Origin: Agelaius tricolor
Taxonomy: Eukaryota; Chordata; Aves; Passeriformes; Icteridae
Length of the DNA stretch: 64,000 nucleotides
Assembly: GCA_023055355.1 (NCBI GenBank)
Contig: JALJCS010000024.1
Coordinates: forward strand, 5,967,501 to 6,031,500
Direction of reading: 5' to 3'
A program made the translations under genes and the position numbers. This document shows, piece after piece, positions 30,891 through 41,662 of this stretch. Every line of letters starts with the position of its first letter. Position 1 is the stretch's first letter. The notes beneath the pieces were generated by a model, which was not told the DNA's origin, did no database searches, and saw only the letters and a program-made list of their open reading frames with translations.

Positions 30891-31457
30891 GGATCCTGGT
30901 ACTGTTCTTGGTGATGTTATCAGTGGTGTACTTTTACTAAGAGGCAAAAGTACCTTTTCTGGGGGTACTTTTGGGGTGAAACAGAAGTTGGGGCTTTGAA
31001 TCACAGACCCCTTGATTCTGAATGCCATTTAAGTGCCTATCACATCCTGTGGAACCAGTGCAAACAGCTTTGAAGAACCAGCTCAGACCCAGCAGATGCA
31101 CATAACATCAGCCCTTCAGCAAGCACTCCATGCCCAGTTGCTGTAGCAATTGCACAAGGGGGAGTGTTCAACTCCCAGTGGTTTGTGTCCATGGGAATGA
31201 TGCTATTCTTAGCACAGTGGTACCACAACCGTGCCCAGCTTCAGCGTGAGACAACAGAGAGTGGGGGAATCTTCATGCAGGCAGTGTCCTACACCCTGGT
31301 CAAGCCCAGCACCTTCCTCCTCTGCTGGGTACATTCTCCATTTGAATCACAGTTTAATTCAGCTGCTGTAAATGCAGCTGAGACAGCCTGATGTTTTTCT
31401 GCTATTTGTAAACTGGATGCAGATTTGGCACTGGAGCCAGAAGTGCCTCAGTGGGAT

Positions 31458-31831
31458 CAGTGCTGTGTGCAGGGCTGAGCTGCTGCTGTCACTGGACACA
31501 GTGTGACTCCTGCAGGCAGTGCTGTGTGCAGGGCCCAGCTGCTGTCACTGCATGCAGTGTGACTCCTGCAGGCAGTGCTGTGTGCAGGGCCCAGCTGCTG
31601 TCACTGCATGCAGTGTGACTCCTGCAGTCACTGCATGCAGTGTGACTCCTGCAGGCAGTGCTGTGTGCAGGGCCCAGCTGCAGTCACTGCATGCAGTGTG
31701 ACTCCTGCAGGCAGTGCATGCAGTGTGACTCCTGCAGGCAGTGCTGTGTGCAGGGCCCAGCTGCAGTCACTGCATGCAGTGTGACTTGCAGTGTGACTCC
31801 TGCAGTCACTGCATGCAGTGTGACTCCTGCA
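31458..31831. repeat. Compound minisatellite, 56-bp and 27-bp units
   Basis: Five copies of a unit of about 56 bp start near 31458, 31515, 31571, 31654 and 31737 (GGCAGTGCTGTGTGCAGGGC... ACTCCTGCA). Shorter 27-bp units interrupt or follow them (31627-31653, 31710-31736, 31805-31831), as does an 18-bp partial (31787-31804). The 27-bp unit is the second half of the 56-bp unit, so the array evolved by nested unequal exchange. The core GTCACTGCATGCAGTGTGAC is nearly palindromic. Copies are close to identical, so the array is young or being homogenised. Several frames stay open on both strands because the unit lacks stops; the resulting Cys-rich peptides are not taken as genes. Confidence 0.95.
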
Positions 31832-34800
31832 GGCAGCCCAGCAGCCCCTGTTCCCTGCCAGGGCTGGCTCACCAGGCAGGAGCCTCTCAATGCTGTCACT
31901 GCGCACTCTGGCTCATTAACAGTAACTGAAGCGAGCAAACAGAGCTTACAGCAGTGAGCACATCCAGCTGGAGTGTAAGAACATTGTAAAATGTGCAAGA
32001 AACACATCCCACTCCTTTCAGTTCTCACAGCAGTGACAGCTCAGGTGATAATTTAGCAGATAGGCCTGCATTTGCAAACCTGCTCATCCTGGCCTCACAT
32101 CCAGTTGTTTCCGGCCCTCATTTGTCAAGCACATTTGCACATACTCAACACCAATGTAAAACAAGTGCCAAGCATCTTATATAAAGTCTCCAAACAGTTC
32201 TTGAAATTAGTGGCAATTTCTGAAAATGCCTGTCAGTGAGCATTTTTCTCAAGGCATATACACAGAGTAAATAGGATATGATCACAGCTACAATTTCGCA
32301 GTACAGGAAATTGCCAGTCACCAACGTAATTAGAAACAGTTCATGTGATCAAATTAATCATTCAAAAAAAGAGCAATTACTGTTAACAGAATAATGGCAT
32401 GCCTTAAAAAAGAATGAAATTACCCTTTAGGACCGACATAGTTCCCCTCACCACCCTGTACTGAGGCAGCAAAGATTAATACATATGCAAAATAAAACAC
32501 TGCATTAGCATCTGCTGAAAACAGTAGTAGCATTATCTATCTGGCCTCTTCAACCCTTAACAAACTTTATTCTTCAGCCCCAGGAGAGAGTGGAAATATC
32601 AATAGTCACTTCTCTGCCAAAATGAAAAAAACCCCACTCTTCAAGGTTTCCGTTGCTATATAACTTACCACATTGTGATTATTGCTGACCAATACTTACA
32701 TGAAGATTAAACATAAGTCAGCAATTTGAAATGCAGAAGAATTTAACATTCAAACCTACATTACAGCTCCTCAAAAGCTAAGACTTGGCTTATTAAGGCT
32801 AAAGCTTAACTCTGTAAGATCTAGAAACACATGCCAAACATATTGCAAAAAACTGTATTTTTGCTGTTTTGCTAAGCATTAATTCTGACTATAAATGTAT
32901 TTTGAAATTTATACTTCTAAGTGAGATTAAGTTTATGTTTAAAAATACAGTAATACTATGCTATCAATAGATAGCAGAGTTAATATGTTCTGAATCCTCA
33001 AGCTGTGTGTTTCTACATAGATTAGATTTATTTTATTCTGAATGTCAGCAATGTTTAAATTAAGTCATGATGATGGGGAAGATAATTAGAGACATATAAC
33101 TTCTATAGATAAATTTATTGATTCACTGAAGTTACTTATACCAAGCTGAAGCATGTTAGCTGCTGAGAACTGGTATACATCCCAACAGCTGGTTTTTATC
33201 ATCCCAACACTGGAAAACAGCAGGGACATGCTCCTCAATTTTCCTTTCTCGTGGCCTCTGTCTTGCCCTGAAGATGTATCTCACTCCCTCATGTGTTCAA
33301 CTTTCCTCTTCCTTTTGCTCCCTCAATTACACTTCCCTTCCTTCTGCTCAGCACAAATGATGCAAACACAAATAAGTATTTGCAACAAAAGGGACATTTA
33401 CTCCATTCTTCTCCTATCTGAAAGTGTACCTGGTAAACAGGCTGCTGAAACTTGTAGTATGAAGAAGATTTACATTTAATTGTGTTTTCAAGAGGTAATA
33501 ATATTTTACTCTGATCAGTATTTAAGCCATAAACTGTAACTGCACTTAAGATGTCCCTCATTTAGACAGAGACTAATTCTCTTTCAAATTCTCAAATTAT
33601 ATTATTTTCTTTTTCTCAAGGAATCAATTTTCTATTAAAAAATACCATTACTCCATTTTTATATGGGGTTACACAAAGTCTGAAAAGCCTGTACCTTCTC
33701 ATTTTTAAGATAATTTAAAAGTGATTGTAATACACATCAAATTTTTCAAGTAACCATTTTCAATGAATTTTCATTCAAATTAATTAGCAAATATATGTCC
33801 AAGTTCTCTAGAACACATTTACTACTATCATTTCATGATGAATGTGCTACAATTGATATAAAATATTTCTAAACACTGATTTTAAATTTCATATTTCCCT
33901 GTTTCTTAGTTCTAGATCAGCAGCTTGTCCATATGAAACAGCATGCAACACACTGCATGGTCAAAGACATAAACACACTCATGCTGATAAAGATTTTTCT
34001 TAACAGTTGTGATGATACAGACTGACATGCTGAAGATCAGTGCCCATGTCTAGCTATACTTAACATAGCTAAGTGTAGGTTCAGACAGGTTGAAAACAAC
34101 AATTACTCTCTGTTAATCCCAAGAAAAACATGGACTGCTGGCCAAAGGTGATGGGCTGCCAGTTGCCAGCATGAAAGTGTCATGGTGATAGTAGGGATAA
34201 GACTGAGCAGGTATCTCTGCATCAGTGCTACATCAAAACAGGACAGTGGCAGCATTAACTTCACCAGTGTATTCATGGTTTGAACTGTTAATGTCTTCAT
34301 GTTCACCCCTAATACATGGAAAAGTCTGTGAAACAAGAAAAAACTACATCTGTAGATTCTATACGGCCTATTACAGTACATACTCAACACTTTAGTACAA
34401 TAAACACTGCAAACATGCTGTGCTGCTCTGCTAATTTGGGAATATCTGATTAACACATGGACTACACTCATGTAACTTCACTTTAGCACTACTTTGAGTT
34501 ACACATTGCCACCAAGATAATCTGCATGCAGGAAAATACACACTAGACAGGTTGTTCTATACAATCCTAAAACAAAAATAAAAATGAGTACAAGAAAGGA
34601 TTTTAGGAAGCAATCAATCCTTAGCATCCATATAGGAGAGGAACATAGACAGAAGGCTCCTGCCATGGAGATCTGTGAGATTAAATGTGCTCATGAGCTG
34701 CACTGTCTTTACTATTTGCCTTTGCCAGGGCAATGGCAAAGCTTCAGCACAGAGACTGCTGGTCCCCATTGTGTCTAATGGCAACAAATACCCCAAAATG

Positions 34801-36946
34801 TGCCCCATCCCCTTGTCAACAGCACTGACCCAGCTCTCCAAGAAGGCAGCTCTGCTCTGCTGCACTGAGTAATGCCACACACACTGCCTGTTCCTGGCCT
34901 CTGTCTCACACAGTGCAACTCCAGCAAGCTCAAGGCCTTGGCTTGTCCAGCATTCACTGTCCCTGCTGCGGCAACAAAACAAAACTTCCTTCACCTTCAG
35001 AACTCCTATGAACATGCCTAAAGCCAGGGGCACTCAATTCAGTTACTGCTGAATAAGTGATCTTGAAAAAGTGCTTGAATTGCTTCAATTGCAAATTATC
35101 TTTTGGCCTAGTAACTAATTGATAATCTCCAAAATATTTAAATATTTCTAGGACAGCATGCTACCACTACATTTATTTAAATGCCTTTGAGTTGAAAGAG
35201 GGATATTAAATGTGATACTGTTTAACACAATATATCAATAAAAGTTGAAAGTAAAAAGCAATAAAATTTTAAGACACCAAATGAAATGGGAGTCAGTTAT
35301 AAATGAATACTTTTATTTGCTCTAGTTGTGCATTTTTGATAATTTTTGGCTAGATCATTGAAATCAAAACTGCTAAAAGATATTTTCGAATTTAAAATCA
35401 CAAGGAAATATAATGAAAGAACAAAATCTCCCAAGAGCCTGGGAAATTGTGACTACTAGAAACTGATTAGAGGATGTTTCCTTCAACTCCTTCAAAGCAA
35501 TAGCCCAAGTGTAAGTGCAGCATGCCTGTAATTTGTCAGCACAAGCTTATTCTGCACTGCATATGCATTTATACCTTGAGAAGTTAAAGCTTTTTTGAAC
35601 TCAATTTTCAGAAGTGTCATATAACTATATCCCCTTGCAAAGGACCAGCCCCTTTGTGTACTGCAGTGGAAAAATGAGGTATCTTTATTACCACAATAAG
35701 AGCTCAAGGAAACTGCCAAGTGTTTTGAAAATTAAAAAACCTGCAAGCACAATTTTTATTTAAAGGGTCAAGACATTGGACAAGTTTACACCAGTGTCTA
35801 TCTACAATATAAACTGATAGTATGCCAGTTAAAGGTGTTAACTCCCAGCATAAGCTTTCCTGGAAATCTGCATGGTGGGTTTATCAGGAGGTAATTACAG
35901 GGTTGCAAGTCTTGGTCTCACAGACAAGGCCAGTGATCTACAGGAATTGTAAGCACTCAGGAAGATTTGTCACCTTGACCATGATAACAAAATCCTTCCA
36001 CTTATACCTTAAAGAACTGACACAGAAGGCAAACATAGGAACTGTGTTATCTGTAGGATATTATGCATTAGTGATAAGTACAAAATGAAAATTTGTTTCT
36101 CTTTTGTAAGTCATACATAAAGATGAATTTATATAATTGGGCCTGTACAAGAAGTTTATTCTCAAGAGAACGTAGATAAAGTATTTGTATCATACAAATT
36201 ATTGATAATAATGTATTTTATGGAAGTTGAGGGGTTTTGAGGGGGGAACAGAAAACACCCCTGAATACATGGCATGCTTTGTGCTTTTAGTATGTTAGAT
36301 TTATTGTTCAACTCTTAAGAAAAGCAAGCCTGTATATTCCCTTACATAAACAACAGGATTCACATACTTGCACTTCTATTTATTTGTATTGATACTGGTG
36401 CCTCTATTTTTAATTAGAAAGGATCTTTAGTTTTTCTCTGACTGCATTTAACTGAACTTTAGAAAGGAAGCTAGATAAAACTGTCACGACTCTTAATCCA
36501 AATTATCTATTTTAAAATGTAATGGCACTTTCTCTTTAGTGCTGTAAACACTGACATTCGGAAACTAAATCTTGTTTGTCTAACACCTTAAAGATAGTGT
36601 ATTTTCTTTTTCACAGAAAGGCTGTAAAACAAGTTAAGGTACCTTTATCACTGCAGACAGATCTCCTCCAGCCACCTTCAGCTTAAAGTTTTAATCAGCT
36701 AATGATTAAGATTTTCATTACTAAGTACTTAGCACTGAATTTGCACTGTTCAACTGCTAACTGCCATGCAGCCACCATTAAACGCTCGCCTAAAAACATC
36801 AACAAACTTTAACATATGAAAGTAAACTAAGGATCACGTAAAAAAATAAACAGTCTGAGCCTTTCTGTAACAGATGGCCTAATTTCACCATTATCCATGA
36901 AGTATGATGCTGGTGTGTTCCCCTCCCTCAATTATCATCTGTTTAC
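31832..36946. other. Intergenic spacer, no gene recognised
   Basis: AT-rich sequence right of the minisatellite with no recognised transposon or coding exon. A 122-codon minus-strand frame (34103-34471) was examined and shows no family signature or exon borders. A weak 33-nt exon-like stretch on the minus strand (36643-36675) is discussed with the unassigned exon-like ORF to its right. Confidence 0.65.
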
Positions 36947-37075
36947 CTTTGGCAGGAGTTGCGACAGGTCGTTAGCTACCAGGTTAATACAGTATCCATA
37001 GCACCGAGGAACTCCATTCTCTGCCTTGTACACAAACACAGCTTCACAGTGCTCCATAAATCTTTTATTAAACCA
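36947..37075 (-). other. Unassigned exon-like open frame, minus strand
   Basis: Minus-strand reading gives an acceptor GTTTTTCAAGCTTTCAG, 43 phase 0-0 codons and a donor CCAAAG/GTAAAC. The peptide begins WFNKRFMEHCEAVFVYKAEN, continues GVPRCYGYCINLVAN and ends DLSQLLPK. Its composition (mixed hydrophobic, charged and aromatic residues) looks like a globular-protein exon rather than low-complexity translation. The frame is open 14 codons further upstream, so a longer exon is possible. It lies about 0.4 kb left of the NSD2 CpG island, pointing away from it, as a bidirectional partner's early exon would. I do not recognise the family. The R-x-YGYC motif recalls uDENN modules only loosely. A plus-strand frame is also open here, so chance or conserved non-coding sequence remains possible. 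Confidence 0.35.
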
Positions 37076-37185
37076 CTGAAAGCTTGAAAAACCCTGGCCA
37101 TTACCTGCTTTACATTATCTGGTGCGACGGTTCATGAGAATGTTTGTTCCTATTGTAACATGACGGCTGTTTAACGATTTGACCC

Positions 37186-37290
37186 AAAAAAAAAAAAGAA
37201 AGAAAAAGAAAAAAAGCTGTGTTTTCAATTGGCAAATTACAAGCACATGTACTTATTTTGATGCAAGCTTAAAAAAAAAAAAAAAAAAAA
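37186..37290. repeat. Two A-rich tracts (A12 mixed, A20)
   Basis: An A12 run followed by AG-rich sequence (37186-37216) and a pure A20 run (37271-37290) lie within 100 bp. They have no recognisable retrocopy body upstream on either strand. Confidence 0.85.
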
Positions 37291-37553
37291 GTAACCCAGG
37301 CCATACTTCCAGAAGAGACAGCCCGGATAATTCGCAGCCAGGCACACTTCGGTTCTTACAACCATTCGACAGTCTCCAAATTGTGTGCAGTTGTACGGAA
37401 AGTCAAAACATTTGGCTTAAATCAGGATTTTTAGAAAGCGCACGTGTACGGTGGCTGAGGCCGGCGGTGAGGAGTGCACTTTTCAGCCGGCCAGGAGGAG
37501 AGAAATAATAATATAAAGATATTTAGAATTAAACGTTTTTCACCTCCACTTTC

Positions 37554-37582
37554 GGGAAGGGGGGGTGTGGGTTGGTGGTGGG
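37554..37582 (+). other. G-quadruplex-capable run
   Basis: Four G-runs (GGG, G7, GGG, GGG) with loops of 2, 3 and 8 nt lie on the plus strand at the left shoulder of the NSD2 island. They fit a relaxed quadruplex pattern (one loop is longer than 7). Structure is inferred, not shown. Confidence 0.55.
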
Positions 37583-37826
37583 TTTAACCCATTCTTGTGC
37601 ACCTGGGGACGGCTCACGGCCATATCCCCGGACCCCAGGGAAGATAAATAATACTAACAAAAAGATGTTTTTAAAAAAGCGTTTCCCACCGCGGTGGGCG
37701 GGCTCTGGACGCGCTCTCGCCCACCTGGGCGCGGCGAGCCAGACTACCCCGAGCGGGCCTGGCCCCACCTCGCCCCGTGGCCTTCCCTCCCCTGGCAACC
37801 AGCCCAGCCTCCCCTTTCTGCCGGAC

Positions 37827-37922
37827 GGCCCCGCTCCCGGCCCCGCTCCCGGCCCCGCTCCCGGCCCCGCTCCCGGCCCCGCTCCCGGCCCCGCTCCCGG
37901 CCCCGCTCCCGGCCCCGCTCCC
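37827..37922. repeat. Perfect 12-bp GC array, eight copies
   Basis: GGCCCCGCTCCC is repeated eight times head to tail without a mismatch. A decayed further copy (GCCGCTCCCGG) follows about 10 bp on. On the minus strand the unit reads GGGAGCGGGGCC, giving repeated G3 and G4 runs able to form quadruplexes. It lies about 100-190 bp upstream of the CCAAT box in the NSD2 promoter. Perfect identity implies recent expansion and likely length variation between individuals. Translations (Pro-Ala-Pro-Gly, Arg-Ser-Arg-Pro or Gly-Ala-Gly-Pro repeats) are artefacts. Confidence 0.97.
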
Positions 37923-37974
37923 GGCGGGCGCCGCTCCCGGCGGCCGCGCGTGCGGGCGGCTCCGCGCGGGGGGA

Positions 37975-38069
37975 TTTGAAACGGCCGCTCCGGGGGCCGC
38001 GCGGCGGCGGCGGCCAATCAGCGCCGCCGATTTTTCGCGCTGGTTCTGGCCGGAGGAGGGGGCGGGGCC
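37975..38069 (+). promoter_or_regulatory. NSD2: NSD2 core promoter cluster: CHR-like, CCAAT, E2F, GC box
   Basis: In order: TTTGAA (37975-37980, CHR-like), CCAAT in GGCCAATCAG (38014-38018, NF-Y), TTTCGCGC (38033-38040, E2F consensus) and GGGGGCGGGGCC (38058-38069, Sp1/KLF). The spacing is that of a proliferation-linked TATA-less promoter, and NSD2 is known as an E2F-responsive, cell-cycle-linked gene. Transcription probably starts just downstream, near 38.08-38.12 kb. The CHR assignment is weak because a CHR normally lies closer to the start and downstream of the other sites. Confidence 0.6.
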
Positions 38070-38094
38070 GCCGCGCAGGACCCGCCAGAGCCGC

Positions 38095-38194
38095 CGCCGC
38101 CGCTGTGTCGCCTCGGCTCCCGCCGCTCCCCGGCACCGAGATACCGCCGCCGCCTCGCCCGGCTCCCCGGGGAGAAGGATGCGCTAGGGCACAG
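38095..38194 (+). other. NSD2: Candidate NSD2 noncoding exon 1
   Basis: GC-rich sequence downstream of the promoter cluster that could be the 5' untranslated first exon. Possible donors are CACAG/GTCGGT (38195), TCG/GTAGGC (38199) and further on CCCG/GTAAAA (38405), which has the best intronic bases. None is ideal, so the exon end is unresolved. Start and end are estimates. Confidence 0.3.
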
Positions 38195-41100
38195 GTCGGT
38201 AGGCCGGCAGCGCGGCTGGCTCTTCCCCGAGGGAAGGGAGGAGGCACCCGGGGCACGTTCCCGCAGGCCCCGGGCGGGAGGCGGGAGCGGCGGGAGCGGC
38301 GGCGGCGAGGCTCACCCGCCCGCGGGGATGCTGCCGCCCGGCCGCGCGCCTCGCCGCGGGCACCGGGCGCCCCTCTCCCGGGCCGGGACCGCGAGCCCTA
38401 CCCGGTAAAAATGCAGCGGAGGCGGCGTGGGGGACGGGGGATTCCGTGGCGGGGCATCTGCGCCCCCCCTCCCGCCCCGGCGGTTCTCCCGGGAACTCCC
38501 CCTCCCGAGGCTCCGCTACCCTCAAACTTACCGTCCTTACCGTCTCCATCTGCCCGGCAGCCCGCAGCTCCCGTTTCCCCGTTCCCCGGAGGAGGGCTTT
38601 TTTGTTCGCCCCCCCCTCCTCCCCCCGCTACCTGGCTCTCGCTGCGGGGCCGCGGGTCCCCCCCGCCTGCCCCTCGTCCCCCCCCGGAGGCTGCCGCAGG
38701 ATTTGTGCCGCTGGCTGGGCCTGACTCTTGGGTGGCGGAGGAGCGGAAAGGAGCGATGCCGAGCCGGAGTCCCGGCTGTTGCAGCTTCATCCTTTCCCCC
38801 CGACCGCCTCCTCCTCCTCCTCGGCGCTGCGGGAGGTCGGGGGCAGCATAAAGGGGTAAAGGAGAGGTGCCCACCCGTCCCACCTCCCTCCCCGGGGAAC
38901 GGGGGATCAATCAGTGCAAATCAGAAAGAAAACCGGAGCGGGGGGACAGGACCGATGGGAAGGGGGGAAATAACCCTCCCCAGGCTTCAAACCGCCCCCT
39001 TAAGGGGTAGCGAGACTGCAAATGTCCCCCCCGTGGCGGTGAGGGTGTGGGGAGGTGGAGGCTGCTCCTGCCCCTTCCCGCCGGGTAGGACTGAGATTGT
39101 ACGGCAGCAGGAGTGAATGTAACTCTGGAAATGTATGGAGGGGGAAGCCATGTTTGATTTATTCCTCCACTAAACACTGGTGTGATGATCCTTCTACTTA
39201 CACCCTTCTGCAGTCCATCCTGGACCGGTATGGGAGGAGAGCCTTGTTAGGAAAATGGAAAGAAAACATTCCTGCGAAGGCGTGCGGGCTCGTTGGCTCG
39301 ATATTCATTAAGTATAAGAGGACAGGGCTCTTGTAACTTGAATTGATATTTGTGTGGTAAAAGAGCCTGGGGAACTTGTATTCCCAAGGCCATAGTTACA
39401 GCTCATCTGCTGTGGCTTTACCGCTCTGGGGGTGGAGAAGGGAATTTGCCATACTTCTTGAACGTATTTATACTTGCTTTTTGGTTTTGGTTTTTTTTTA
39501 AATATGTCGGCTGAAAGGAGGAGTAAACACTACTAGAAGTACAGAGATGGTAAACACCATATTTAAACACATTTCAGAGAAAATGGGCTTCTTGCTAACA
39601 GCCATAAGGCAAGCAAGAGGCTGGTATCAGTCATTGCCCAAGTATTTCGTGTGCATGAATATTTTCTTATTGGCATTTACATTAAAATTGGTTTATATGT
39701 TAAATAAAATTGTTAAATTTAGGAGCTAGTGCACCACACACTGAGTAAGCTAAATAGGTCTGCTTTAAAAAAAATAAAAAGGGAGATATGTTTGGCTTTT
39801 AGCCTTTGCATACATCCAAGGAAGGTAAATACTGGGGTGGAAGTGAAGTTTGTAATAGATTTTGCTAAGAGCCCTTGCTAGTGAATTAAGCGGACATATA
39901 TATCTATATATGTAAGGTTACTAACATTCCTTACACATGGAAAGTGTGGCTTCAGCTGCAAGAATAAATTAGTTCTTCACTGAAATGTTCATATGTTAGT
40001 AGAACATCTGCAAACTTACTGCTGAAGCTATTATTTGCTTGTTTGCTGTGGGAATTTTGCTTGGGAAATGCAGCATATCAATGTTAATAAACTCCTCAGT
40101 TTCACAGTGTGCTGAATTTGACTGTGGATTATTTGACTGTTGGATGAAATAATGGAATTAAATCACTGTTTTGCAGGGCTACTCAGCTCTCAGTACTTAA
40201 AGTATATGCAATTTTTGGTTGCTTCAGTAACTATATCCCACATATTAAATCATACAGGGATTTTTCTCTAGTATGCAACCATCAGAAATTCTGACAGGTT
40301 TTTTCAGTATGTGAATATAAATGCTCTAAATATTACTGGAGACAGTGTGAAGGTTATAGGACTATCCACTCTCATACACGCCTGGAAAAATCCAGGTATT
40401 AAAAGTACAGTAAAACCTACTACTTTATCAAATATTATTTAAAAATGTCAGAATAAACTATGTCATTATACTTTAAACGTCTAGATTTAAAGTACTTTAG
40501 AAGATGGAAAATAAAAATAAAATATATTTCTTTTTACTTCAATATGAATCCAACAAATGGCTGGTAAGAAGAAAAAAAATTCTGTCTGTAGGGCTACGTG
40601 CCTTTTCTGAAGCCAGTGGTAGTTTTGCAGGTGAAATTATTGCACGTAAATTACTGCCTGCATGCCATAGACTGGATATTACAGCAAAACCAACCCTGCT
40701 TGGGTTTAGACTGGAAGCAAAAAATGACTGCTGATGGGTGGCTTTCTAGTATTTGTGTGGTGAATGTACACATATATGTGAGTTTGTGTCCAAAACACTG
40801 CACTAATAAAGTAGCAAAGGAATGGCAAGAGGAGATTGTTTTTCAGTGTCCTGTTGTTTGTGGCCCTTTCACCTCTCACTGTTGCACTGAGCCTGCTTTT
40901 TGTTCCACCAGTGTCAGTACATTTCCCCATGCAGGTCTTGTTTCTGCAGCCTGATAAATGTGAGTGTTCCTTGTGGTCCATCAAAGCCTTTGACTGCATT
41001 GGGGCTCCATGTGCATAAATGTTCACCTGCTCTGCTCAGATTCCCGTGTCAAGGATCTGGTGTGTGATGAGTAGAAGATACAAACAGAATTCTTGCAGTG

Positions 41101-41550
41101 ATTTGGTCACTGCTGGTCATTCCTGCTTATATAACCACACGACATTTCTTAGGTTTTGAGCATAGAAGATGGTTTAATGCATGAAAGTTGCACGTATCTC
41201 CTGTATAGAGCTAGGTAAAGGGCCAGGCCTTTTCTGGGGAAAAAACTGAAACCTCTCATGAGGAGCAGTGTGCTGCACAGTGAGAAGCATCCATTAAGTG
41301 ATATTGCTGAAAACAACAGATTCCCTAACAGTCAGTAATCAGGCATGAGTGAGAACTGCTTGGGTGGGACTAATAATAATGCCATAGATGATGACTACAT
41401 GTTTCAGTCCTGTGTTTGTGGCTATACTGTTTGAGCTCTTTTATTACTTTCCTGCAAAGAAAATTGAAATGGCCTTCTGGTTGAGTAGATGTGATAGATC
41501 TGGTGTAATTATCAAATCCAGCCTTGGGATGAAGGAAGAATGGAGATCTT

Positions 41551-41662
41551 AGAATCAGAGAATGGTTTGGGTGGGAAAGAACCTTAAAGATCATCTAGTT
41601 CCACCCCCCTGCCATGGGCAGAGCCACCTTTCACGAGGGCAGGTTGCTCAGAGCCCCATCTC
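41551..41662 (-). mobile_element. CR1 LINE 3' fragment, short
   Basis: Plus-strand reading AGAATCAGAGAATGGTTTGG, GAACCTTAAAGATCATCTAG, CCCCCTGCCATGGGCAGAG is the reverse complement of the CR1 3' end. Only about 110 bp remains, cut after CAGAGCCCCATCTCG. Minus-strand element with its 3' end at the left. Confidence 0.93.

Larger units (their letters stand above)
13915..31457. other. Intergenic spacer, no gene recognised
   Basis: About 17.5 kb of AT-rich sequence between the LETM1 island and a minisatellite. Open frames here (such as 14650-14991 plus, 18556-18888 minus) have no recognisable domain. Small features are listed separately: a 17-bp repeat near 16.0 kb, a GT microsatellite at 22.4 kb, a polypurine tract at 27.2 kb and a hairpin at 30.9 kb. 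Enhancers may well exist but cannot be seen from one sequence. Confidence 0.7.
37440..39115 (+). promoter_or_regulatory. NSD2: CpG-island promoter of NSD2
   Basis: A dense CpG island of about 1.6 kb, most extreme at 37.7-38.75 kb, is the only island upstream of the NSD2 coding exon of a size expected for its main promoter. It holds a 12-bp GC array, a CCAAT/E2F/GC-box cluster at 38.0-38.07 kb and C-rich runs at 38.6-38.7 kb. In mammals NSD2 likewise starts from a CpG island with a noncoding first exon and a long first intron. Long open frames through the island (37694-38851 plus, 37529-38017 minus, 38398-38910 minus) are GC artefacts. Assignment to NSD2 is by position. Confidence 0.85.

Noticed and set aside
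31458..31831. CRISPR-like repeat array
   Set aside because: Copies are directly adjacent, with no unique spacers, in a vertebrate genome. It is a minisatellite.
31519..32028. Cys-rich repeat proteins on both strands of the minisatellite
   Set aside because: The repeat unit lacks stops in several frames, so open frames are automatic. There are no splice signals, no signal peptide and no known family.
34103..34471. 122-codon minus-strand frame as a gene
   Set aside because: No splice borders, no recognisable domain, and a length within what chance gives in 64 kb over six frames.
37529..39116. Very long open frames across the NSD2 island, including a 385-codon plus-strand frame with Arg-Ser-Arg-Pro repeats
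   Set aside because: They are translations of the 12-bp GC array and CpG-rich DNA in several frames at once, with no family similarity and no consistent start.
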